Made by a program: the position numbers and the translations under genes. Positions 1 through 8,123 of a stretch of 64,000 nucleotides of DNA are shown piece by piece. The stretch is taken from positions 62,001 through 126,000 of the forward strand of contig FUHX01000079.1 of NCBI GenBank assembly GCA_900163555.1, given 5' to 3'. The number at the start of each line of letters is the position of its first letter. Positions within the stretch are counted from its first letter, which is position 1. Below the pieces are notes generated by a model. It ran no database searches. It was given only the letters and a program-made list of their open reading frames with translations, and had not been told where the DNA came from. The DNA is from Actinomycetales bacterium JB111. GTDB taxonomy: Bacteria > Actinomycetota > Actinomycetes > Actinomycetales > Actinomycetaceae.

Positions 1-53
1 TCACCTGGCACTCGGACCCGGACGAGACCTTCGATCCGGTTCCCGACCCGTGA
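1..53 (+). CDS. C-terminal tail of an upstream gene, probably signal peptidase I (partial)
   Basis: Only the last 17 codons are present, in the frame that stops with TGA at 51-53; the tail is acidic and proline-rich (ends ...FDPVPDP). Nothing in these residues identifies the family. The call rests on synteny: in actinomycetes lepB usually lies directly upstream of rnhB. The stop overlaps the possible GTG start of rnhB at 50, so the two are probably translationally coupled. Confidence 0.4.
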   Translation, partial: TWHSDPDETFDPVPDP

Positions 54-874
54 CCGGCGCCCGCCCGGCGGGCCGCCGCCCGGTCGCCGGTCAGGCTTCT
101 GCCGGCCCGCCCGCCTCCGGCCCTCTCGCCTCCGGCCCGGCCTCCGCCGCTCAGCCCGCAGCCGCCTCCGGTCCGGCCGCCTCCGGCCCCGACCTCACCC
201 ACGAGTTCGACCTCCTTTCGGCCTGCGCGCCGGGCGGCGTCGTCCTCGGTGTCGACGAGGTCGGCAGGGGAGCGCTCGCCGGCCCCGTGACGGTCGGCGT
301 CTGCGCGATCGGCGCGGACGCCGGGGAGATCCCCGCCGGCCTGAACGACTCCAAGATGCTCAGCCCGGCCGCCCGCGAGGCCCTCGTGGGGCCGAGCCGG
401 TCCTGGGCGGTGAGCATCGGCGTCGGGCACGGAACTCCGCAGGAGATCGACTCCCTCGGGATCATGGCCGCCCAGCGCCTGGCCGCCGGCCGCGCGCTCG
501 CCCAGGTGCTCGCCGGCCTTGCGGGGCGCCCCGTGGTCGCGACGATCCTCGACGGCACCCACAACTGGCTCGCCGTCCCCGACGACCTGTTCGCATCCGC
601 CGACGACCCCTGGCCCACGCCGGTGACCACGGTCGTCAAGGGCGACATGCGGTGCGCGTCCGTGGCCGCCGCGAGCGTCGTGGCGAAGGTCGAGCGCGAC
701 GGCCTGATGACGGAGGCGTCCGCGCTCCCGGAGTTCGCCCCCTACGGCCTGGACGGCAACAAGGGATACGGCTCCACGAAGCACCGCGACGCGATCGCCG
801 CGTTCGGCCCGAGCGCGCTGCACCGTGTCTCATGGCGACTGCCCGCCCGCCAAGAGGGCATGATGGCCCCGTGA
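50..874 (+). CDS. rnhB: Ribonuclease HII
   Basis: Endonuclease that nicks RNA/DNA hybrids and removes misincorporated ribonucleotides in the cytoplasm. The 274-residue product has the family motif GVDEVGRG at about residues 67-74, with the catalytic Asp-Glu pair at 69-70, a later DGTH segment, and the KGYGSTKHRDAI region typical of type 2 enzymes. About 50 residues precede the catalytic domain and are a low-complexity Ala/Gly/Pro/Ser stretch; the family normally starts close to the DE motif, so either this is a strain-specific extension or a later start is used. I kept the GTG at 50 because it overlaps the upstream stop. Its stop overlaps the start of the DUF2469 gene by 4 bases. Confidence 0.93.
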   Translation: MTGARPAGRRPVAGQASAGPPASGPLASGPASAAQPAAASGPAASGPDLTHEFDLLSACAPGGVVLGVDEVGRGALAGPVTVGVCAIGADAGEIPAGLNDSKMLSPAAREALVGPSRSWAVSIGVGHGTPQEIDSLGIMAAQRLAAGRALAQVLAGLAGRPVVATILDGTHNWLAVPDDLFASADDPWPTPVTTVVKGDMRCASVAAASVVAKVERDGLMTEASALPEFAPYGLDGNKGYGSTKHRDAIAAFGPSALHRVSWRLPARQEGMMAP

Positions 875-1179
875 GTGCAGAGGACCTGGAGAACTACGAG
901 ACCGATCTCGAGCTCGCGTTGTACCGCGAGTACCGGGATGTGGTGAACCTGTTCACCTACGTCGTCGAGACCGAGCGGCGCTTCTACCTGTGCAACTCGG
1001 TTGACGTGCAGGTGCGCAACGCCGGCGGCGACGTCTTCTTCGAGCTCAACCTCTCCGACGCCTGGGTGTGGGACGTCTACCGCTCTGCCAGGTTCGTGAA
1101 GAACGTGCGGGTCGTGACGTTCAAGGACATCAACGTCGAGGAGCTCAACCAGGCGGACATCAAGCTCCCCGAGGTCTGA
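871..1179 (+). CDS. DUF2469 family protein
   Basis: Small acidic protein of 102 residues starting at a GTG that overlaps the rnhB stop (GTGA). It begins MSAEDLENYETDLE and continues into LYREYRDVV, the conserved opening of the actinobacterial DUF2469 family. It is almost always found between rnhB and yraN in this phylum. Function is unknown; the strict linkage suggests a housekeeping role. A longer in-frame reading from 652 exists but overlaps rnhB completely and is not credible. Confidence 0.9.
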   Translation: MSAEDLENYETDLELALYREYRDVVNLFTYVVETERRFYLCNSVDVQVRNAGGDVFFELNLSDAWVWDVYRSARFVKNVRVVTFKDINVEELNQADIKLPEV

Positions 1180-1212
1180 TCCCGGGGGGGCTTGTCCCGT
1201 TTCGTCCCCGTA

Positions 1213-1231
1213 GCCCCGGCCGGTCCGGGGC
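1213..1231 (+). terminator. Possible weak hairpin terminator after DUF2469
   Basis: GCCCCGG at 1213-1219 pairs with CCGGGGC at 1225-1231 around a 5-base loop, 34 bases after the DUF2469 stop. There is no U-tract, which is common for terminators in high-GC actinomycetes. The rest of 1180-1350 shows no other clear signal, so yraN may have its own promoter here. Confidence 0.35.
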
Positions 1232-1350
1232 CGGGTCACCAGGCCGCGTGATCCACAACCGTTCCGGCCGCCGCTCCGTCCACAGCCCCGACGCCGGGGC
1301 GCGCCCCGCGTCCGCCCCGTCGCCTTGGGTAGGGGGCGGAGGTGGTCACC

Positions 1351-1749
1351 ATGACGAGCGTGGACGACGTCGCTGCGCCCCCCGATCGGGGCGCGGGCCG
1401 CATCGCCCTGGGGGCGTGGGGTGAGGAGCGGGCGGCCGACTACCTGGCCGGCCTGGGTTGGGCGGTCGAGGAGCGGAACTGGCGCTGCCGCGCGGGCGAG
1501 ATCGATCTTGTCGCGTGGGATCCCGGCGAGGGGTCGTGGGTGGCCGTGGAGGTGAAGACGCGTCGCGGCGCCGTCTTCGGCGACGCGATCGAGGCGGTGA
1601 CGCCCGCCAAGGCGGGGCGCCTGCGGACCCTCGCGCGGCAGTGGGTCGAGGCACGCGGCCCGGAGCAGCGGCGGGTGCGCATCGACGTCGTCGGGATCGT
1701 CGTGCACGCCGACGGCGGCGAGCTCACCCACCTGAGGGCAGTGAGCTGA
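1351..1749 (+). CDS. YraN/UPF0102 family endonuclease-like protein
   Basis: 132-residue protein of the YraN family, whose fold is that of restriction-endonuclease-like nucleases and which is usually linked to DNA uptake genes. Visible motifs: GAWGEERAADYLAGLGW near the N-terminus, then EIDLVAWD (Glu-x-Asp) and WVAVEVKTR (Glu-x-Lys), together the PD-(D/E)xK-like signature. The ATG at 1351 was chosen over the GTG at 1342 because GGAGG at 1338-1342 is 8 bases upstream of it and would overlap the GTG. Its stop overlaps the yifB start. Precise biochemical activity of the family is unsettled. Confidence 0.88.
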   Translation: MTSVDDVAAPPDRGAGRIALGAWGEERAADYLAGLGWAVEERNWRCRAGEIDLVAWDPGEGSWVAVEVKTRRGAVFGDAIEAVTPAKAGRLRTLARQWVEARGPEQRRVRIDVVGIVVHADGGELTHLRAVS

Positions 1750-3281
1750 TGAGCGCACGACTCGGACGGGCGCGCGCCGTCGCGCTCGTGGGTACGACCG
1801 GGCACGTGGTCGAGGTCGAGGCGCACATCTCCGACGGCCTGCCCGCCTTCACGATCGTGGGCCTGGCGGACACGGCCGTCTCCGAGGCGCGGGAGCGCGT
1901 GCGCGCGGCGCTCGCGTCCTGCGGGCGGCCCTGGCGGCCGTCGCGCACCACCGTCAACCTCGCGCCCGCGTCCCTGCCGAAGCACGGGACCGGGCTCGAC
2001 CTGGCGCTCGCGGTGGCCGTGCTCGTCGCGGCGAAGGAGGTGGCCGACTCGCGGCCGCGGCTCTTCCTCGGCGAGCTCGGCCTGGACGGGACGGTCCAGC
2101 CGGTGCGCGGCGTGCTGCCCGCGGTGATCGCGGCGCGCGACGCCGGCATCACCGAGGCGGTCGTCCCCGCCGGGAACGCCGGCGAGGCCGGGCTCGTCGC
2201 CGGGATGGACGTCCGCGCCATCGAGCACCTGGCCGACCTCGTCGTCCTCCTCGGCGGGGAGGCGCACCGTCCGCCGGGCGTCCAGGCAGCCCGGCCGGTC
2301 CAGGAGCCGCCGGACAGGCGGAGCCATCCGGAAGCCGACATGTCCGAGGTGTTCGGCCAGTCCGACGCGCGGCGGGCCCTGGAGATCGCGGCCGCCGGCG
2401 GGCACCACCTGCTGATGGTCGGCCCACCCGGCGCCGGGAAGACGATGCTGGCGGCCCGGCTGCCGGGGCTGCTGCCGGACCTCGACGAGCGCGATGCTCT
2501 CGACGTCACGGCGGTGCACTCGATCGCGGGCACGTACACCGGGAGCTCGCTCATTACCCGGCCGCCGCTCGAGGAACCCCACCACACGGCGACGGCGGTC
2601 GCCGTGGTCGGCGGCGGGTCCGGCCTGCCGCGCCCGGGCGCGGCGTCCCGCGCCCACGGGGGAGTGCTCGTGCTCGACGAGGCGCCGGAGTTCCCGGCGC
2701 GCGTCCTCGACTCGCTGCGCCAGCCCCTGGAGTCCGGCGAGATCGTCCTGCACCGGGCGGCCGGCGCCGCGCGGTTCCCGGCGCGCTTCCAGCTCGTCAT
2801 GACTGCGAACCCCTGTCCGTGCGGCTACGCGGTGGGGGACGGCCGCAACTGCACGTGCACCACCGCCGCACGGCACCGGTACCTTTCCAGGCTCTCCGGG
2901 CCGCTGCTCGACCGCGTCGACATCCGCCTGGAGGTCGATCGCGTGACGCGCGTGTCGATGGCCCACGGCGGCGAGAAGGTCGAGGGCTCGCGCGAGATCG
3001 CCGAGCGCGTCGCTCGGGCACGGGAGACCGCCCGCGCCCGTCTGGCCGGCACCGGCTGGACGACGAACTCGCAGGTGACCGGCCCCTGGCTGCGCGCCCA
3101 CACGCCGGCCGAGGCCATGCGCGACGCGACCCGCGCCGTCGACCGCGGCATGCTCACCATGCGCGGGTTCTCCCGGGTGCTCCGCGTGGCGTGGTCGATC
3201 GCGGACCTTGCCGAACGAGATGCTCCCGAGCGCGCCGACGTCGGCCGCGCCCTCACGCTCCGGAGGGCCTCCGATGGGTGA
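1749..3281 (+). CDS. YifB/ComM family Mg-chelatase-like AAA+ ATPase
   Basis: 510-residue AAA+ ATPase related to ComM, a helicase that promotes branch migration during natural transformation in gamma-proteobacteria. An N-terminal ChlI-like domain (FTIVGLADTAVSEARERV) is followed by Walker A GPPGAGKT near residues 225-232, Walker B VLVLDEAPEF, the family motif NPCPCGY and a Cys-rich CTCTTAARHRY segment, then a C-terminal helical domain. The length matches the family. The start ATG overlaps the yraN stop (TGATG) and the 3' end overlaps dprA by 8 bases, forming a yraN-yifB-dprA operon. A role in DNA uptake or recombination here is inferred from family and context. Confidence 0.92.
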   Translation: MSARLGRARAVALVGTTGHVVEVEAHISDGLPAFTIVGLADTAVSEARERVRAALASCGRPWRPSRTTVNLAPASLPKHGTGLDLALAVAVLVAAKEVADSRPRLFLGELGLDGTVQPVRGVLPAVIAARDAGITEAVVPAGNAGEAGLVAGMDVRAIEHLADLVVLLGGEAHRPPGVQAARPVQEPPDRRSHPEADMSEVFGQSDARRALEIAAAGGHHLLMVGPPGAGKTMLAARLPGLLPDLDERDALDVTAVHSIAGTYTGSSLITRPPLEEPHHTATAVAVVGGGSGLPRPGAASRAHGGVLVLDEAPEFPARVLDSLRQPLESGEIVLHRAAGAARFPARFQLVMTANPCPCGYAVGDGRNCTCTTAARHRYLSRLSGPLLDRVDIRLEVDRVTRVSMAHGGEKVEGSREIAERVARARETARARLAGTGWTTNSQVTGPWLRAHTPAEAMRDATRAVDRGMLTMRGFSRVLRVAWSIADLAERDAPERADVGRALTLRRASDG

Positions 3282-4557
3282 CGAGATCGAGACGCAAGCG
3301 GGCGAGGAGCTCCATGCCCGCGCGGGGTGGAGCCGGCTCGTCGAGGGCCCGGACCCGCATGCCCACCGGTTGATCGCACGCCTCGGGGCGGCCGGCGCGC
3401 TCACATGGCTGCGCCGGGCTGCGTCGTCGGCAGTCCTCCCGTCCGTCCCCGACGGCGTCGAGGAGCGTCCGGGGCACCTCGCGCGCGCCGTGGCCCGGTG
3501 GGCGCCGAGGCTCGAGGTCCTCGACCCGGCGCGGGATCTGGCGAGCTTCGCCCGACAGGGCGGATGGCTCGCCGTGCCCGGCGGACCGGGCTGGCCCCGG
3601 GGGCTGGACGACCTGGGCGAGAACGCCCCGGTCGCCCTGTGGGGCCGCGGGCAGCGGGGCGTCATGGCCGGGCTCGGCATCGCGGTCGTCGGCTCGCGGG
3701 CGGCCACCCCGTACGGGATGACGGTCGGCGCCGAGCTCGCTGCGGGGTGCGCCGACGCCGGGCTGGTCGTCGTCTCCGGGGGAGCGTTCGGCATCGACAC
3801 CGCCGCTCACCGAGGCGCCCTCGCCGTGGACGGTCGCTCCGTCGCCGTCATGGCAGGGGGCGCGGACCGCTTCTACCCGCGCGGGTCGGAGGAGATGCTC
3901 CAGCGGCTGCTGGCGGACGGCGCGGTCGTGTCGGAGGCGGCGCCGGGCTGCAACCCGGGCCGGCACCGGTTCCTCAGCCGCAACCGGCTCATCGCAGCGC
4001 TCGCGTCGGCCACGGTGGTGGTCGAGGCGGCGTTCCGCTCCGGCGCGCTGTCGACCGCCCGGCACGCCGCCGGGATGGGCCGACCGCTCGGCGCAGTACC
4101 GGGTCCCGTCACGTCGATGGCGTCGGCGGGCTGTCACCGTCTCCTGCGCGAGCAGGACGCCACGTGTATCACCACGTTCGAGGAGGCCGTCGAGCTGGCG
4201 TCGCCGATCGGTGGCTGGGCGGGGCGTGGGTCGGGCGCGTCGGGACACGGACCGGGGGCGTCGGGGCGCTCGCCTTCGACCGGGAGTCGACCCGATTCGC
4301 GCCAAGGCACGGGAGGTTCAGCCGGCGACGCGGGACTGTCGGCCGGTGGTCCGCGCGGCCTGCTCGACGACCTCGACCCGCTCCAGTCCCGCGTGCTCGA
4401 CGCACTGCCTGCCGTCGGCGGGGCGGACACGGACTCGATCGCGCGCACCGCGGGTCTCCGACCGGACGAGGTGCGCTCCGCCCTCGGGTTCCTTCACCTC
4501 GAGGGGAGGGTGCTGGCCGAGGGAAGCCTGTGGCGCCGCGCAAGGCGCAGCGCGTGA
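3274..4557 (+). CDS. dprA: DNA-processing protein DprA
   Basis: 427-residue DprA/Smf protein, which binds incoming single-stranded DNA and loads RecA. The Rossmann-like domain shows VVGSRAATPYG near residue 138, GGAFGIDTAAHRGAL near 168, and a later RFLSRNRLIAAL segment. A Gly/Ser/Pro linker of about 55 residues (roughly 308-362) separates it from a C-terminal winged-helix domain (residues about 363-427). The ATG at 3274 has GGAGGG at 3262-3267 and overlaps the end of yifB. The stop codon lies in the first unit of a 36-bp tandem repeat, so the C-terminus may vary between strains. Confidence 0.93.
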   Translation: MGDEIETQAGEELHARAGWSRLVEGPDPHAHRLIARLGAAGALTWLRRAASSAVLPSVPDGVEERPGHLARAVARWAPRLEVLDPARDLASFARQGGWLAVPGGPGWPRGLDDLGENAPVALWGRGQRGVMAGLGIAVVGSRAATPYGMTVGAELAAGCADAGLVVVSGGAFGIDTAAHRGALAVDGRSVAVMAGGADRFYPRGSEEMLQRLLADGAVVSEAAPGCNPGRHRFLSRNRLIAALASATVVVEAAFRSGALSTARHAAGMGRPLGAVPGPVTSMASAGCHRLLREQDATCITTFEEAVELASPIGGWAGRGSGASGHGPGASGRSPSTGSRPDSRQGTGGSAGDAGLSAGGPRGLLDDLDPLQSRVLDALPAVGGADTDSIARTAGLRPDEVRSALGFLHLEGRVLAEGSLWRRARRSA

Positions 4558-4680
4558 CCAGACGGATCGACGTCCGCGCGGGCCCACGCGTGACCGGGTG
4601 GCGCGGCGTCCGCGCGGGCCCACGCGTGACCGGGTGGCGCGGCGTCCGCGCGAGGCCGAGCGTGACCGGTCGGGTCGACA
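4554..4680 (+). repeat. 36-bp tandem repeat, three full units plus a partial, spanning the dprA stop
   Basis: Units begin at 4554, 4590 and 4626, each opening GTGACC; units 2 and 3 are nearly identical, unit 1 is more diverged, and a fourth unit starting at 4662 decays after about 20 bases. The dprA stop (4555-4557) is part of unit 1. The unit length is a multiple of 3 and one forward frame stays open throughout, encoding a 12-residue Arg/Gly/Val-rich repeat. The remainder of 4681-4788 shows no further feature. Confidence 0.85.
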
Positions 4681-4788
4681 TCGGTATGAGACCGGGCCGA
4701 CCGGTCCGCCTCCGCTCGTTGGCACCCACCGGGCGTGCCTCCGCCCGGCCCGGCGGCGGTCGTCCGGCATGTTCCACACGGTCGGGCG

Positions 4789-4794
4789 TACGCT
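4789..4794 (+). promoter_or_regulatory. -10 box of a leaderless xerC promoter
   Basis: TACGCT fits the actinobacterial TANNNT -10 consensus and ends 7 bases before the xerC ATG, the spacing expected when the transcript begins at the start codon. No convincing Shine-Dalgarno sequence precedes the ATG. A -35 box is not obvious. Confidence 0.5.
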
Positions 4795-4801
4795 CGAGGG
4801 C

Positions 4802-5734
4802 ATGAGCTCGCCGTCGGCAGCGGAAGCGACCACCGGAGACGTCATTGCGGCCTTCGCCCGCCATTTGCGCGCCGAGCGAGGACTGTCCGAGCACTCCGTG
4901 CGGGCCTACGTCGGCGACGTCGCGACCCTCGCCGAGCACCTCGGCCTCGAGGAGGACTCGCCCCCCGACCTCGGCCACCTCGATCTCGCCACGCTGCGTG
5001 CGTGGCTCGCGAACCAGCGGTCCCGCGGGCTCGCCCGCTCGACCCTCGCCCGGCGCACCGCCGCCATCCGGGCCTTCGGAGCGTGGCTCGCGGACACCGG
5101 TCGCATCGAGGTCGACCCCACGCAGCGCCTGCGCTCGCCCCGGCCGGACAAGCACCTGCCGACCGTGCTCGGCATCGAGTCCATCGACTCGCTGCTCGAG
5201 GTCGCCAAGGAGCTGGCCACCGACGGTGGCGCGGTCCACCTGCGCGACCACGCCGTGTTCGAGCTCCTGTACGCGACCGGTCTGCGGGTGGGGGAGCTCG
5301 TCTCCCTCGACCTCGCCGGCCTCGACCTCGGTGAGCGCACCGTGCGCGTGGTCGGCAAGGGCAACAAGGAAAGGGTCGTCCCCATGGGTAGGCCCGCCGC
5401 CGACGCCGCCCGGCTCTGGATCGAGACCGGCCGCCCCGAGCTGCTCGGCGACGGCACGTCGCAGGCACTCTTCCTCGGCGCGCGCGGCGGGCGCATGGAC
5501 GCCCGCATCGTCCGCGGCGTCCTCCAGCGGCTGACGGCGCTCGCCGGCGTGCAGGACATCGGTCCGCACGCCCTGCGACACTCCGCGGCCACGCACCTGC
5601 TCGCAGGCGGCTCCGACCTTCGCAGCGTCCAGGAGATCCTCGGCCACTCCTCGCTCGCGACCACGCAGCGCTACACGCACGTGAGCCCCGAGCGCCTGCG
5701 GTCCGTCTTCGCCCAGGCCCACCCTCGCGCCTGA
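4802..5734 (+). CDS. xerC: Tyrosine recombinase XerC
   Basis: 310-residue site-specific tyrosine recombinase that, with XerD, resolves chromosome dimers at dif near the septum. The N-terminal SAM-like DNA-binding domain covers about residues 10-95. The catalytic set is complete: Arg162 (ATGLRVGEL), Lys186 (GKGNKERVVP), His256 and Arg259 (HALRHSAATHLL), His282 (LGHSSL) and nucleophile Tyr291 (QRYTHV). Length is normal. The position next to dprA/rpsB is the usual actinobacterial location of xerC rather than of a phage integrase. An upstream in-frame ATG at 4769 is possible; the one at 4802 is favoured by the leaderless -10 box. Confidence 0.93.
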   Translation: MSSPSAAEATTGDVIAAFARHLRAERGLSEHSVRAYVGDVATLAEHLGLEEDSPPDLGHLDLATLRAWLANQRSRGLARSTLARRTAAIRAFGAWLADTGRIEVDPTQRLRSPRPDKHLPTVLGIESIDSLLEVAKELATDGGAVHLRDHAVFELLYATGLRVGELVSLDLAGLDLGERTVRVVGKGNKERVVPMGRPAADAARLWIETGRPELLGDGTSQALFLGARGGRMDARIVRGVLQRLTALAGVQDIGPHALRHSAATHLLAGGSDLRSVQEILGHSSLATTQRYTHVSPERLRSVFAQAHPRA

Positions 5735-5803
5735 GCCTCCCGCCCGGCGCCGCCCTCCCGCACCTACGAGTCCGGGAACGGTGGCACCAGGTCTGAGCCG
5801 TCA

Positions 5804-5881
5804 TGTTTCGGGACTTCGGTGACGGTTCATGTCTCAGGACATCGGTGACAGTTCTTTTCTCAGGACCTCGGTGACAGTCCT
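5804..5881. repeat. Three imperfect 26-bp tandem repeats, possible transposon-end remnants
   Basis: Units start at 5804, 5830 and 5856 and share a core of the form TCAGGACNTCGGTGACAG. They lie between the convergent xerC and M23 peptidase genes, and the third unit contains the peptidase stop codon. From memory, similar strings occur at the ends of IS481-type elements in actinobacteria, but no transposase is present and this was not searched. The sequence 5735-5803 holds nothing else recognisable. Confidence 0.7.
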
Positions 5882-6660
5882 GGCTCGTTGTTGCCGATTG
5901 ACGTGGTTCCGGTGGGCGCGAGCGCGGGGAGCCGGGTACCCAGAGGGAGGAGACGAACCGGTCTCGGGGCGTCGTCGAGCAGGCTGAGCGGGTCGACGTA
6001 GTCGTGCGTGCCGCGCCGGGCACCCCAGTGCAGGCATCCGGGCGGCGGGCAGTGCCCCCGGTCCAGAACGCCGATCGGCTGGCCCGCGACGACTCGGTCC
6101 CCGGCCGCCACGCTCGGGACGAGCGGCTCGTAGGTGGTGCGCAGGCCGTCGGCGTGATCGATCGAGACCACCCCGCGCCCGGCGACCGAGCCGGTGAATG
6201 CCACTTCGCCGTCGGCCGCGGCAAGGACGGCGTCGCCGGGCAGCACCGCCAGATCGACTCCGCGGTGCCCGGGCCCGTACGGGGTCGCCGAGCCCTCGAA
6301 CGGAGCGAGGACGCCGACCGGTCCGCCGGTCGGCCAGTCGTAGGCGACCTCGTCTCCGGACGTGGCGTCGCCGTCGGGCGGGTCATCGGTGGCCGCCGGC
6401 CCGAGCGGGCCGGTCACACCCGCGCCAGTCCGGTCCGAACCGATCCCGCCCGTACTGGTTCCACTTGCGCCGGTCCCACCGGCCCCCAGGAGGCCGGCGG
6501 CACCGACTCCCACCTCCGCGGTCGCGTCCCCGCCGTCATTCGCACCCGGTGCTCCGGAGGCGCTCGCCGGTACGAGCGCGGCCCAGAGGACCAGCGCGAG
6601 CACGAGCAGCGGCCGTGAGAGTGGGCGTCGTCGATCCTCTCGTCCATGCATGCCCCTCAC
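5860..6660 (-). CDS. Secreted M23 family metallopeptidase (LytM-like)
   Basis: 266-residue exported protein predicted to cleave peptidoglycan cross-links or regulate enzymes that do. A basic N-terminus is followed by a hydrophobic signal segment (LLVLALVLWAALVPASA) and a Gly/Thr/Ala-rich linker to about residue 110. The M23 domain has the first ligands in HRGVDLAVLPGD and a later IDHADGLRTTYEPL. The usual HxH pair reads CLHWG, so the first His is Cys. The last residues (after about 250) run into the 26-bp repeats, where the stop lies. Starts at 6660 (GTG) or 6651 (ATG) are both possible. The gene is divergent from rpsB, its common position in Micrococcales. Confidence 0.85.
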   Translation of the reverse strand: MRGMHGREDRRRPLSRPLLVLALVLWAALVPASASGAPGANDGGDATAEVGVGAAGLLGAGGTGASGTSTGGIGSDRTGAGVTGPLGPAATDDPPDGDATSGDEVAYDWPTGGPVGVLAPFEGSATPYGPGHRGVDLAVLPGDAVLAAADGEVAFTGSVAGRGVVSIDHADGLRTTYEPLVPSVAAGDRVVAGQPIGVLDRGHCPPPGCLHWGARRGTHDYVDPLSLLDDAPRPVRLLPLGTRLPALAPTGTTSIGNNEPGLSPRS

Positions 6661-6810
6661 CCAACGCGCCCGGGCGACCGGCTGACGTCGGGACCTTCAG
6701 AGCCTGTGGACGAGGCGGCCCGGAACGCGGATGTGGAGCGGCGAGATCGAGGGGGCGGGTGTGAGTCCGACAACGCACATTTCGGCGAGCCGCGGCCACC
6801 CGGCCTCCGG

Positions 6811-6816
6811 TACGAT
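6811..6816 (+). promoter_or_regulatory. Putative -10 element of the rpsB-tsf promoter
   Basis: TACGAT matches the actinobacterial -10 consensus in the 404-base gap between the divergent M23 gene and rpsB. A good -35 is not visible. Transcription from here would give a leader of about 245 bases before rpsB, long enough for S2-mediated feedback known from other bacteria, but no defined structure was worked out. The rest of the gap shows no further clear element. Confidence 0.35.
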
Positions 6817-7064
6817 TGAGGAGCGGCCGACCTCGTGTCGGTCGACTACGCGTGCCCGCATACCGCCGCACCAGCCCCCACCTCGCGTGGACGGCCTCGG
6901 TCGGCGGGGCGTACCGGCAGCGGTCCCACCCCGGTGGGCGCCGGCGTCGCGAGCACCAGGGGTCGAAGCCACCCGGCATCGACCGACAACCACGAATCAG
7001 GGCCCCGTCGCGAAGCGGTGGGGCCGAGAAACGCGCGGGTTCGCCCGCGCCGGAAGGAACAGCC

Positions 7065-8096
7065 ATGGCCGTCGTGTCCATGCGTCAGCTGCTCGAGTCC
7101 GGTGTCCACTTCGGTCACCAGACCCGCCGCTGGAACCCCAAGATGAAGCGCTTCATCCTCACCGAGCGCAACGGCATCTACGTCATCGACCTGCAGCAGT
7201 CGCTCGCGGAGATCGACCGCACGTACGAGTTCGTCAAGGAGACGGTCGCCCACGGCGGCTCCATCCTCTTCGTCGGCACCAAGAAGCAGGCCCAGGAGGC
7301 CATCGAGGAGCAGGCCCGCCGCGTCGGCATGCCCTTCGTCAACCACCGCTGGCTCGGCGGCATGCTGACGAACTTCTCCACCGTCCACCAGCGCCTGCAG
7401 CGCCTCAAGGAGCTCGAGCAGCTCGACTTCGACGATGTGGCTGGTTCCAACCACACGAAGAAGGAACTGCTCATGATGCGCCGTGAGAAGGAGAAGCTCG
7501 AGCGCACGCTCGGCGGTATCCGCGACATGGCGAAGGTTCCGTCGGCCGTGTGGATCGTCGACACGAAGAAGGAGCACCTCGCGGTCTCCGAGGCGAAGAA
7601 GCTGGGCATCCCGGTCGTCGCCATCCTCGACACCAACTGCGACCCGGACGAGGTCGACTACTCGATCCCGGGCAACGACGACGCCATCCGTGCCGTCTCG
7701 CTGCTGACCCGCGTGGTCGCCGACGCCGCTGCCGAGGGCATCGTCGTCCGCCACGGCGGCAACACCGGCGCCGAGAGCGCCGACGCCGAGCCGCTCGCCG
7801 AGTGGGAGCGCGACATGCTCGCCGCCCACGAGGCCGACGCCGCCGCCGAGACCGCCGCCCCGGCCGCCGAGGCGCCCGCCGCGGAGGCCCCCGCTGCTGA
7901 GCCCACCGAGGCCCCTGCTGCTGAGGCCACCGAGGCCCCTGCTGCTGAGGCGACGGAGGCCCCTGCTGCCGAGGCGACGGAGGCCCCTGCTGCCGAGGCG
8001 ACCGAGGCTCCGGCCGCGGAGGCCACCGAGGCTCCGGCTGCTGAGGCGACCGAGGCCCCCGAGGCCCCGGCTGCCGACGAGACCCCCGCCAACTGA
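7065..8096 (+). CDS. rpsB: 30S ribosomal protein S2
   Basis: 343-residue S2 protein, which sits between head and body of the 30S subunit and contacts S1. The canonical core [20 protein letters not shown] through [15 protein letters not shown] occupies about residues 1-235. It is followed by an unusually long Ala/Glu/Pro/Thr tail containing seven tandem copies of EAPAAEAT-like octapeptides. A short acidic tail is common in actinobacterial S2; this repeated form is longer than usual. GGAAGG at 7052-7057 supports the ATG at 7065. It is co-transcribed with tsf, 27 bases downstream. Confidence 0.97.
   Translation: MAVVSMRQLLESGVHFGHQTRRWNPKMKRFILTERNGIYVIDLQQSLAEIDRTYEFVKETVAHGGSILFVGTKKQAQEAIEEQARRVGMPFVNHRWLGGMLTNFSTVHQRLQRLKELEQLDFDDVAGSNHTKKELLMMRREKEKLERTLGGIRDMAKVPSAVWIVDTKKEHLAVSEAKKLGIPVVAILDTNCDPDEVDYSIPGNDDAIRAVSLLTRVVADAAAEGIVVRHGGNTGAESADAEPLAEWERDMLAAHEADAAAETAAPAAEAPAAEAPAAEPTEAPAAEATEAPAAEATEAPAAEATEAPAAEATEAPAAEATEAPAAEATEAPEAPAADETPAN
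7884..8051 (+). repeat. 24-bp in-frame tandem repeat in the rpsB tail (7 units)
   Basis: Seven consecutive 24-base units begin at 7884 and each encodes an octapeptide close to EAPAAEAT. Units in the middle are nearly identical in sequence, including codon choice, which suggests recent slippage rather than selection for composition alone. Copy number can change without breaking the reading frame. Confidence 0.88.
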
Positions 8097-8123
8097 CGCT
8101 CGCTTACGACCTGAGAGGAATCC

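Noticed and set aside
4554-4680. CRISPR array
   Set aside because: The units have a CRISPR-like length of 36 bases but are contiguous with no spacers and no cas genes are near.
5804-5881. CRISPR or integron attachment site
   Set aside because: The units are contiguous, imperfect and only three in number; xerC next door is the housekeeping recombinase, not an integron integrase.
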